DNA of 5,486 nt from an uncultured Oscillospiraceae bacterium (GTDB lineage: Bacteria; Bacillota; Clostridia; Oscillospirales; Oscillospiraceae). The notes under the pieces were generated by a model, which was not told where the DNA came from, ran no database searches, and saw only the letters and a list, made by a program, of their open reading frames with translations. Both the position numbers and the translations under genes were made by a program. Of this stretch, positions 1-5,486 are shown in pieces; positions within the stretch are counted from its first letter, which is position 1, and the number at the start of each line of letters is the position of its first letter. The DNA is taken from NCBI GenBank assembly GCA_905236265.1, contig CAJOOV010000261.1:1-5486 (forward strand). The letters are read 5' to 3'.

Positions 1-109
1 AACCGCTGACCAAATCAAGCTACGGCATCAGAGCGGTCTGTTTTGCGTTTCCATATCAATAGAATCCGTCCGGCATAACTGTTTGGAAGCGTAGTAAAAA
101 TGCGCCTTT

Positions 110-149
110 AAACGAACTGCGCCTGTCAATGAGACAGACGCAGCCGTTT
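110..149 (-). terminator. Probable intrinsic terminator of the GH3 gene
   Basis: Two 11-base arms (117-127 and 133-143) flank a 5-base loop. An outer AAACG/CGTTT pairing (110-114 with 145-149) extends the stem across a small internal loop. Transcribed leftward, the 11-bp core is fully paired with one G-U wobble. Transcribed rightward, the same position is a C-A mismatch, which favours function on the minus strand. The minus-strand 3' side reads TTCGTTT, a modest U-rich tail. It begins 34 bases past the GH3 stop codon. It could also act on a gene arriving from the left. Confidence 0.6.
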
Positions 150-156
150 GGGAAAG

Positions 157-172
157 CGGCATCATCATGCCG
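157..172 (-). other. Small perfect stem-loop just after the GH3 stop
   Basis: CGGCAT and ATGCCG pair around a 4-base loop, starting 11 bases after the GH3 stop codon. The downstream minus-strand sequence (CTTTCCC) is a poor U-tract, so alone it would be a weak terminator. It may add to the larger hairpin at 110-149 or protect the mRNA 3' end. Function is inferred from position only. Confidence 0.35.
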
Positions 173-183
173 AGGAGAAAAGC

Positions 184-3100
184 TTAGTTTTTCGCAGCCT
201 TTTTCTTTTTCACGACAGCGGCTACACCGGCTGCCAGCAGCAAAGCAACGACTACGTCACCGGCAATCAGAGCCTTCTGCCAGCCGGCAAGGGCATAGCG
301 AATGGTCACGCCGGAGGAGATGCCCTGCATCGCAGAGCTGTGCGCCACCATGTAGAGAACATCGTGTGCGCCCCGCCGCATGGCAGCAACTGCGGTTGCG
401 GAGGAAGAGTCAGTGAGGGAGCCATCAGCGAAGGTGTTGAGCATCATATCATTGCCTGCGCGCAGACCCTCATCAGTATCCATATAGGCGCTTCCACCGA
501 AGTAATCAGAGACAACTGCGCCACGGAAGCCCCATTCATTGCGGAGAATCTGGGTCATCAGACCATAGGTTGCGCCGGTCCATTTGGTGCCGATGCGGTT
601 ATAAGCGCTCATAACAGCAGTGGCGGCATTCATCTCACGGGTTGCAGCGTTTCCATCAGCGTCGTTATAGGCGATGGGCGCTTTTGCCTCCTTGATGCAC
701 AGTTCAAAGGGCTTCAGATAGATCTCACGAATCGCCTGCTCATTGGCAAAGGTAGCAATGCCGTTACGTCCGTCTTCCTTATCGTTGAGGGCAAAGTGCT
801 TCAGGTAGGTGAAGGTACCCATCTCCATGGCACCGGAGACTTCTCTGGCAGCGATCTTGCCAGCCAGCAGGCCGTCCTCAGAGTAATACTCGTAGTTACG
901 TCCGGCAAATGCGTTGCGGTGGGTGTTCATGGCGGGGGCATACCAACCGGCAAAGCCGTTGTTCAGACCCTGCTCGCCTACCATCAGACCCACTTCATAG
1001 GCAAGCTCCTGATTCCAAGTTGCAGCCAGCAGCTCTTCTGCAGGGAAGCCGATGCAGATTGCGTCGCCGCCGTTGGCAGAGACCCAGGTAGACCAGCCCA
1101 TGGGGCCGTCGTAGTCCAGCGTTGCGGGCTTGCCAACTGCGGTCATTTCAGCGGTGTTGAAGCCTGCGTTTGCCAGCATGGGGCCAACCTGGCTCATGTC
1201 CAGCTCATCCAGCAGCTCCTCCCACAGAGGATCGTCGTAGTCAGCGCCGCGAAGATCAATCAGATTGATGCCGTTGCTTGCGCCGGTGGTGGGCATATCA
1301 GTGGTATAGACCTTGCTGCCCTCTACATTACCCAGCAGAGCATCGGAGTTTTCGTCGAAGGTGGTTTCCAGTGCGGTCTTAATTTCGTCCTCAGCCACCA
1401 GATCAGCGTCGGTGGGAGCCGTGGGGAAGGTTCCGGCAAAGTCAGCACGGGACATATTCAGCGGCGCACCTGCAGCAGCAGCGTCTGTGAACACGGCAGA
1501 GACGGAATCGAACTGGTTGGTGGCGGTCACAAGATCGGTGGCTCTCTTGTTCTCGCCGCTGTAAATGGTGCTTTCCAGTGCCTGTGCGAAGTATTTGGAA
1601 GTGTCGGCAGCGTCAATCTGTGCCCAGCTGTGGGCGTTCTCGCTCAGGTAGAACTTGTAGTCGCCGGCTTCCAGCACATAGCAGCCGTTGGTCTTGTAGT
1701 CATAGGATGCCAAATCATCGGAGCGGACCGTCAGCGTGTAAGTCTTACTCTCGCCGGGGGCCAGCAGGTCTGTCTTATCGAAAGCAGCCAGAACCACCTT
1801 GGACTTCTCAATGCCCCCGGGGGTATAAGGAGTTTCTGCATAGAGCTGGATCACCTGCTTACCGGAGACAGAATCGCTGTTGTTGGTCACTTTCACGTTG
1901 AAGGTGAATACACCGTCGGAATAGGTAGGTGTGCCGTCAAATTCCGTGGTAAAGTCCGCATAGGACAGGCCATAGCCGAAGGGATAGACCACTTCGCTGT
2001 CATAGTCAAAACCGGCGTAGTTCCCGGCCATCGCCTCAGCAGCGGCAGTCTCGTAGTAGCGATATCCCACATAGATACCTTCCTCATACTCGTTGAAGCA
2101 GCCGGACTCATAACCGCCGATGCTGCCGTCCACGTTGGTATAGTAGGTATCGTCAAAATTCTGGTAGGAAGGATCACGGGTCAGGTCCGCCACATAGGTG
2201 TCAACCAGACGGCCGGAGGGCGTGACAGTACCGGTCAGCACATCCACCAGACCCTGAGCGCCGTGATCGCCAAGACAGCTCACCCACAGCGCCGCATCAA
2301 TGCCATAGGCATCATTGTCGATAAAATCCATCTCCAGCGCATTGGCGGTGTTGCAGACGACGATGATCTTATGGATAGCACCGGCATCTTTCTGTGCCTT
2401 CACATACTCCAGCATGGCAATTTCCCGGCTGTCCAACTCCAGATAGTGCTTACTCTGGTCAGCGGCAACAGGGGCAAAGTCCGCCATGCTGACGGGCAGA
2501 TCGCAGCCCTCGCCGCCTACACGTCCGATGACCACGATGGCGGCATCGCCGTAGCGTGCAAAGGAATCCTTCAGGGAGTCAGGATAATCCTCCACGGGAA
2601 CCTCTGCGATAATATCATTGATGAACATGGCCGTACCCATGGCAGAGATAAAGCCACGACCGGTATACTGCACATCCATGGGACCCATGCCGGTGGGCAT
2701 GGTGACAGAGACAGTCTCGGTAGAAATGGGGTGATTTGCGTAGAAATCATAGAGCGCTTCATTGACGGAGAAGCCCTGCTGGGTGAACGCAGTCTTGTAG
2801 TCTACCGGGGAGCTCTCGGTAGCTGCGCTGCCTGCGCCGGTATAGACAGGGTCAACGCTGGTGCGTCCAAAGAGAGACACAGCACGCTCGTTCTCGGTCA
2901 GGGGCAGCGTATTGCCTTCGTTTTTCAGCAAAACGATGCCTTCGCCTTCCACCTTGCGGGCAAGCTCCTGGCTGGCCGCCAGCAGCTCTTCCGGGCTGGA
3001 ATATCTGGCGTTGTAGTAGGTGGAGTTCAGGTTGGAATTGGGATCTTCTGTGATGATCGCCTCGCCCTTGCCAAAGTACATATTCATGACGGTGTACAGC

Positions 3101-3204
3101 GGCCCGGTCAGGACGATGTTCACTACGATGGCCAGTACCAGCACAATGGCCAGCACAACGCTCAGAATCGTAGCGGACCTGGATTTGGCATTTTCTTTGT
3201 TCAT
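184..3204 (-). CDS. Domain-permuted GH3 beta-glycosidase (beta-glucosidase-like), membrane-anchored at both ends
   Basis: A 1006-residue glycoside hydrolase family 3 enzyme, expected to remove non-reducing beta-linked sugars (often glucose) by a retaining mechanism. The start is the ATG at 3202-3204, which follows GAGGAGG at 7 bases. An upstream in-frame ATG at 3300 has no such site and would run through the promoter. Domain order: signal-anchor helix (about 11-33), GH3 C-terminal-type domain (about 84-415), FnIII-like domain (about 430-525), a linker rich in Ala and acidic residues, GH3 TIM barrel (about 650-960), second hydrophobic helix (about 978-998), then KKKKAAKN. Canonical GH3 enzymes have the barrel first. 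Visible active-site residues are D900 in VVSDYFGG (nucleophile), E232 in GGEGCDLP (likely acid/base), D699 in DYDGPMG, R769-N770 in GRNYEYYSEDG and K802-H803 in KHFALND, so it looks active. Basic residues outside both helices predict both termini in the cytoplasm and the enzyme outside. The N-terminal helix has no clear signal peptidase site. Exact substrate (glucoside, xyloside or other) cannot be read. It diverges from the LytTR regulator operon. Confidence 0.93.
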   Translation of the reverse strand: MNKENAKSRSATILSVVLAIVLVLAIVVNIVLTGPLYTVMNMYFGKGEAIITEDPNSNLNSTYYNARYSSPEELLAASQELARKVEGEGIVLLKNEGNTLPLTENERAVSLFGRTSVDPVYTGAGSAATESSPVDYKTAFTQQGFSVNEALYDFYANHPISTETVSVTMPTGMGPMDVQYTGRGFISAMGTAMFINDIIAEVPVEDYPDSLKDSFARYGDAAIVVIGRVGGEGCDLPVSMADFAPVAADQSKHYLELDSREIAMLEYVKAQKDAGAIHKIIVVCNTANALEMDFIDNDAYGIDAALWVSCLGDHGAQGLVDVLTGTVTPSGRLVDTYVADLTRDPSYQNFDDTYYTNVDGSIGGYESGCFNEYEEGIYVGYRYYETAAAEAMAGNYAGFDYDSEVVYPFGYGLSYADFTTEFDGTPTYSDGVFTFNVKVTNNSDSVSGKQVIQLYAETPYTPGGIEKSKVVLAAFDKTDLLAPGESKTYTLTVRSDDLASYDYKTNGCYVLEAGDYKFYLSENAHSWAQIDAADTSKYFAQALESTIYSGENKRATDLVTATNQFDSVSAVFTDAAAAGAPLNMSRADFAGTFPTAPTDADLVAEDEIKTALETTFDENSDALLGNVEGSKVYTTDMPTTGASNGINLIDLRGADYDDPLWEELLDELDMSQVGPMLANAGFNTAEMTAVGKPATLDYDGPMGWSTWVSANGGDAICIGFPAEELLAATWNQELAYEVGLMVGEQGLNNGFAGWYAPAMNTHRNAFAGRNYEYYSEDGLLAGKIAAREVSGAMEMGTFTYLKHFALNDKEDGRNGIATFANEQAIREIYLKPFELCIKEAKAPIAYNDADGNAATREMNAATAVMSAYNRIGTKWTGATYGLMTQILRNEWGFRGAVVSDYFGGSAYMDTDEGLRAGNDMMLNTFADGSLTDSSSATAVAAMRRGAHDVLYMVAHSSAMQGISSGVTIRYALAGWQKALIAGDVVVALLLAAGVAAVVKKKKAAKN

Positions 3205-3211
3205 TATGGTT

Positions 3212-3218
3212 CCTCCTC
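3212..3218 (-). promoter_or_regulatory. Ribosome binding site of the GH3 gene
   Basis: On the minus strand this reads GAGGAGG, a near-perfect Shine-Dalgarno sequence, 7 bases before the ATG at 3204. It decides the start in favour of MNKENAK rather than the longer open frame beginning at 3300. Confidence 0.9.
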
Positions 3219-3241
3219 TCGCCGTTTCAGGTTCTGCACCA

Positions 3242-3270
3242 ATTGTAACATCCCACAGAGTGTCCCGGTA
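3242..3270 (-). promoter_or_regulatory. Likely extended -10 promoter for the GH3 gene, weak -35
   Basis: The minus strand reads TGT followed by TACAAT (-10 at 3242-3247), an extended -10 with one mismatch to TATAAT. At a 17-base spacing the -35 would be TACCGG (3265-3270), which is far from TTGACA. Transcription would start near 3235, giving a leader of about 30 bases. The poor -35 is overlapped by one copy of the direct repeat at 3266-3279, which suggests help from an activator. No transcript data are available, so the start point is a prediction. Confidence 0.6.
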
Positions 3271-3299
3271 CGAAATGCAAATATACGGTACGGATTGCA
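3266..3299. promoter_or_regulatory. Direct-repeat pair, candidate LytTR regulator operator
   Basis: CGGTACGAAATGCA (3266-3279) and CGGTACGGATTGCA (3286-3299) agree at 12 of 14 bases and are offset by exactly 20 bases, about two helical turns. Paired direct repeats about two turns apart are the known form of LytTR sites (for example AgrA and ComE sites, spaced about 21-22). The first copy covers the -35 region of the leftward GH3 promoter and the second covers the -35 of the rightward regulator promoter. Binding by the adjacent LytTR protein is inferred from form and position. Confidence 0.6.
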
Positions 3300-3322
3300 C
3301 AAAATTTTTTATCTGCTATAAT
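3295..3322 (+). promoter_or_regulatory. Sigma-70-type promoter of the LytTR/GHKL operon
   Basis: TTGCAC (3295-3300) and a perfect TATAAT (3317-3322) are separated by 16 bases, with a TGC just before the -10 (extended -10). Transcription should begin near 3329, leaving a short leader of about 25 bases before the ATG at 3354. The -35 lies inside the second copy of the direct repeat, which suggests autoregulation. Confidence 0.85.
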
Positions 3323-3353
3323 GGAGGCATCAACGCTGTAGGGAGGCGAGGGG

Positions 3354-4070
3354 ATGTATAAGGCTGCGCTGATTGAAGACGAGGGTGCTGTGCGGAACTT
3401 TTTGTCCAATGCATTACAGCAGGAATTTGAGCGCCAGCATATCTCCGTATCATTCGACCTGTTTGAAACAGGGGATCGTTTTCTCATCTCTTTTTATGAG
3501 CATTATCATTATGATCTGATTTTTCTCGACATTGAAATGCCGGGAACCGACGGAATTCAGGTTTGCCGCCAGATCAGAAAGCTGGCTCCCAATGCGCTGG
3601 TGGTGTTTATCTCCAGTCAGGAGTCTCTGGTCTTTGACACATTTGAGGTACAGCCCTTCCGTTTTATCCGTAAAAATCGGTTTGAATCCTCTCTGCCTGA
3701 GCTGGTGGATGCCATTGGCGAGCGTTTAAAGCACAGCGGCATGCAGATGATCTATCTCACCGAGCCGGGAACAGGAGACATCTATTCTTTTGAACTGGGG
3801 CAGGTGCTCTATATTGAAGCTCAGCGGAAGGACTGCCGCATTGTCACTTATGAGGGCGAATGCCTGATTCGCTGCCCCATGCGGTATGTAGAGACAGAAT
3901 TGGCATCATATCCTTTTTTGAAACCTCATCGCAGCTTTCTGGTCAACTGTGCTGCCGTTTTTTATATCGGGAAAAACAGCATCCTGCTCACCAACCGGAC
4001 AGAAATTCCCATCAGCAGGGGTCAGGTTCAGGCTGTGAAGGAGCAGTTTTTAAAATACAGTGCTTGTTAG
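3354..4070 (+). CDS. LytTR-family response regulator
   Basis: A 238-residue cytoplasmic transcription regulator of the LytR/AgrA/AlgR class, of usual length. The receiver domain (about 1-122) shows the acidic pocket E8-D9 (LIEDE), the phosphoacceptor D59 in LIFLDIEMPG, the switch S87-S88 (FISS) and K107 in PFRFIRK. The C-terminal LytTR DNA-binding domain (about 130-235) shows the characteristic YIEAQRKDCRI strand region and the FLKPHRSFLVN segment. The start ATG follows GGAGG at 7 bases. The gene is first in a two-gene operon with the GHKL kinase 14 bases downstream, its expected phosphodonor. LytTR proteins bind paired direct repeats, and such a pair lies just upstream at 3266-3299, so it probably controls its own promoter and perhaps the divergent GH3 gene. 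Unlike the GH3 gene, it uses TTA and TCA codons. Family assignment is firm; targets are inferred. Confidence 0.95.
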   Translation: MYKAALIEDEGAVRNFLSNALQQEFERQHISVSFDLFETGDRFLISFYEHYHYDLIFLDIEMPGTDGIQVCRQIRKLAPNALVVFISSQESLVFDTFEVQPFRFIRKNRFESSLPELVDAIGERLKHSGMQMIYLTEPGTGDIYSFELGQVLYIEAQRKDCRIVTYEGECLIRCPMRYVETELASYPFLKPHRSFLVNCAAVFYIGKNSILLTNRTEIPISRGQVQAVKEQFLKYSAC

Positions 4071-4074
4071 GGGG
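4069..4074 (+). promoter_or_regulatory. Ribosome binding site deciding the TTG start of the kinase
   Basis: AGGGGG overlaps the last bases of the regulator stop codon and sits 10 bases before TTG at 4085. Another TTG at 4064 lies before this site, so it cannot use it. The overlap with the upstream stop suggests translational coupling between regulator and kinase. Confidence 0.65.
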
Positions 4075-4084
4075 CGAGCGTAAG

Positions 4085-5416
4085 TTGATCTATCGTCTCT
4101 ATCGGTTCTACCGGGAGTTTACACTGGACGGAATCATTATTTTCTTTTTCCTCTCCATCATACTGTATGTACTCTGCGAGCCAAAGGATCAGCGTATGAG
4201 CATACGGCGATTTGCGGGACTGGGCACACTGGCTTACACCGCACTGTATCTGGGTGTTCCTATGCTGATGCAGGTCGTTTTGTCCATACCAAGGAGGGTT
4301 CCGCCCTACTGGTATTTCTTCCTGTGCATGGTAGTCACTGCCGTGATTATGGGCAGACTGTTTCTGAAATCCAGCTTCTTTCACCAGTTTCTTTACACCC
4401 TGTTCTTTGTTGCGCTGGTACAGCTCTTTAAAATCGTCTGTTCCCCCCTCTACCTACAGGAACCTACCATGCCCAGAGTGCTCTATGCCTTCTTTGACAT
4501 TCTGACCACACTGATTCAATACGGCACGCTTTTTCTTCTGTTCCGTTTTTTTCAACGTTTTCAGCTCAATCCGTCCATTCAGGTATTGCCAAAGACTACC
4601 CTGTTCATGCTCTATTTCCCCGTCAGCCTCCTGTTGGGCGGCATCCTTTCTGTGGCTGTCTCCGGCTCTGCCTACGTTGCTCCCATCCTGTCAGCAGTGA
4701 TTCTCACCAACCTGCCGCTGATCTATATTATGGTCTCCCGAGTCATCTCAGCCTATGAGGAGCAAAGGCGTCTGGATGCGGCACTGGCGCAATCTCAGGC
4801 AGAGCTCGCCGCATATCAGGTATCCGCTGACCTGAGAGAACAGCTGCGGCGTGAGCGGCATGAGCTGAAGAACAAGTATTTCTACATTCAATCTCTCCTG
4901 CGGGAGCACGAGTATGAACAGCTCAACGAGCATCTGGATCAGGTGTTGGGAAATCTATCAGAAACATTGAGCACCCTGGAAACAGGAAATACCTTTCTGG
5001 ATTATCTTCTGGGACGAAAACTGGGGGAGGCAAAGGAGCTTGGTATTCAAACAAGGGCGGAAATCACCCTGCCAAGAGATTTGCCGGTGGAGAATGAAGC
5101 ACTGTGTACCATTCTGTCCAATCTGCTGGATAACGCCATAGAAGCCAGCAAACAGGAGCCGGAGCCGGAATTACGTATTTCTATGAGATGCGCCCAAAAC
5201 TATCTGATCTGCATCATTAGCAACCGTGTCAGCCGAAACATTCTGGCGGTAAACCCCAATTTGCAAACAACCAAGGGAGATTCGGCCAATCATGGCTATG
5301 GAACAAAGATTATCCGTCAAACTATAGAACAGCAAAATGGAATATTCCATATCGAAGTGATAGATGGTTTCTTCGTAGCGAAAGTGATGCTTCCCATACT
5401 ACAGAGCTTGGCATGA
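4085..5416 (+). CDS. GHKL-type (AgrC-like) membrane sensor histidine kinase
   Basis: A 443-residue kinase expected to autophosphorylate and pass phosphate to the LytTR regulator encoded just before it. About seven hydrophobic helices fill the first half (roughly 14-30, 43-66, 75-93, 98-118, 131-155, 171-193, 195-220), with only short loops and no large external domain. A coiled-coil-like stretch follows (about 222-258). H259 in RRERHELKNK is the likely phosphorylated histidine. The ATP-binding GHKL domain shows the N-box LSNLLDNAIEAS (N346, D349, N350) and the G-box HGYGTKII (G404, G406). The start chosen is TTG at 4085, preceded by AGGGGG at 10 bases. An in-frame ATG at 3860 lies deep inside the regulator gene, and the next ATG inside the frame would remove the first helix. 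AgrC-like kinases often sense peptides, but no signal peptide or exporter gene is visible here, so the ligand is unknown. Confidence 0.92.
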   Translation: MIYRLYRFYREFTLDGIIIFFFLSIILYVLCEPKDQRMSIRRFAGLGTLAYTALYLGVPMLMQVVLSIPRRVPPYWYFFLCMVVTAVIMGRLFLKSSFFHQFLYTLFFVALVQLFKIVCSPLYLQEPTMPRVLYAFFDILTTLIQYGTLFLLFRFFQRFQLNPSIQVLPKTTLFMLYFPVSLLLGGILSVAVSGSAYVAPILSAVILTNLPLIYIMVSRVISAYEEQRRLDAALAQSQAELAAYQVSADLREQLRRERHELKNKYFYIQSLLREHEYEQLNEHLDQVLGNLSETLSTLETGNTFLDYLLGRKLGEAKELGIQTRAEITLPRDLPVENEALCTILSNLLDNAIEASKQEPEPELRISMRCAQNYLICIISNRVSRNILAVNPNLQTTKGDSANHGYGTKIIRQTIEQQNGIFHIEVIDGFFVAKVMLPILQSLA

Positions 5417-5438
5417 TGAGTGCTGTACGCTATATGCA

Positions 5439-5470
5439 AAGCCGCCCGAACAACTGTTCAGGCGGCTTCT
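5439..5470 (+). terminator. Intrinsic terminator of the LytTR/GHKL operon
   Basis: AAGCCGCC (5439-5446) pairs with GGCGGCTT (5461-5468). After one C-A mismatch, GAAC (5448-5451) pairs with GTTC (5456-5459) around a 4-base loop. A pyrimidine-rich tail, CTTCTACTTGATATT, follows. It starts 22 bases after the kinase stop codon. The near-symmetry means it might also act on leftward transcription, where the flank is less U-rich. Confidence 0.85.
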
Positions 5471-5486
5471 ACTTGATATTGCTCAC

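Larger units (their letters stand above)
1..183. other. Intergenic region, no gene seen
   Basis: No coding region can be supported here. The open stretches are at most about 30 codons, lack a ribosome binding site and run in from the left edge. On the minus strand the few ATG codons are followed quickly by stops. The region appears to be the 3' flank of the leftward GH3 gene and holds the hairpins listed separately. The neighbouring gene on the left lies outside the window. Confidence 0.7.

Noticed and set aside
2..45. Possible terminator at the left edge (ACCGCT pairing with AGCGGT, then CTGTTTT)
   Set aside because: The stem is only 6 bp with a 24-base loop, and no upstream gene is visible, so it cannot be supported.
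3205..3300. N-terminal extension of the GH3 protein to an ATG at 3300
   Set aside because: The added 32 residues would cross the likely promoter, and they precede a strong ribosome binding site followed by ATG and a typical signal-anchor sequence.
148..3321. Open frame of 1057 codons on the plus strand covering the entire GH3 gene
   Set aside because: It lies codon-on-codon opposite a clear enzyme gene and results from the absence of TTA, CTA and TCA codons there. The translation has no recognisable domain, and there is no ribosome binding site at its start.
3227..3487. Minus-strand open frame of 86 codons across the start of the regulator gene
   Set aside because: It overlaps a well-supported receiver domain and the divergent promoters, and its translation shows no recognisable features.
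3860..4084. N-terminal extension of the kinase to an ATG inside the regulator gene
   Set aside because: The extra 75 residues are an out-of-frame shadow of the LytTR domain and have no ribosome binding site of their own. The helix-rich kinase sequence begins only after 4085.
5413..5486. Short open frame starting with an ATGA overlap at the kinase stop, with a Cys followed by hydrophobic residues, running off the right edge; considered as a signal peptide
   Set aside because: No ribosome binding site precedes it, and most of it is formed by the terminator hairpin at 5439-5470. The resemblance to a peptide precursor is too slight to call without the sequence beyond the edge.

Overview
The window looks like a chromosomal segment from a gut-type Clostridia (Bacillota), probably in or near the Oscillospiraceae. 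This placement is an inference from a domain-permuted GH3 glycosidase typical of Ruminococcus/Butyrivibrio-like bacteria, strong GGAGG-type ribosome binding sites, a LytTR/GHKL two-component pair and moderate GC content. It is not a proven taxonomic assignment.

Layout. Positions 1-183 hold no gene. This stretch lies downstream of the leftward gene and contains a long hairpin (110-149) that probably ends its transcript, plus a smaller stem next to the stop codon. Positions 184-3204 (minus strand) encode a 1006-residue glycoside hydrolase family 3 enzyme. Its domain order is circularly permuted (C-terminal-type domain, FnIII-like domain, then the TIM-barrel catalytic domain), and it has a transmembrane helix at each end, so the catalytic part should sit outside the cell, held at both termini. 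Positions 3205-3353 are a compact divergent control region with one extended -10 promoter in each direction. Two 14-bp direct repeats with a 20-bp period lie midway between them, one repeat on each -35 region. Positions 3354-4070 (plus) encode a LytTR-type response regulator. Positions 4085-5416 (plus, TTG start) encode its seven-helix GHKL (AgrC-like) sensor kinase. A strong intrinsic terminator at 5439-5470 closes this two-gene operon.

How the parts may work together. The kinase and regulator are almost certainly a cognate pair. The direct-repeat pair has the form expected of a LytTR binding site and lies where it could control both promoters. The simplest model is a self-contained module in which the two-component system regulates itself and a surface-anchored beta-glycosidase. 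The signal is unknown, no signal peptide gene is visible, and regulation of the glycosidase is inferred from site placement only.
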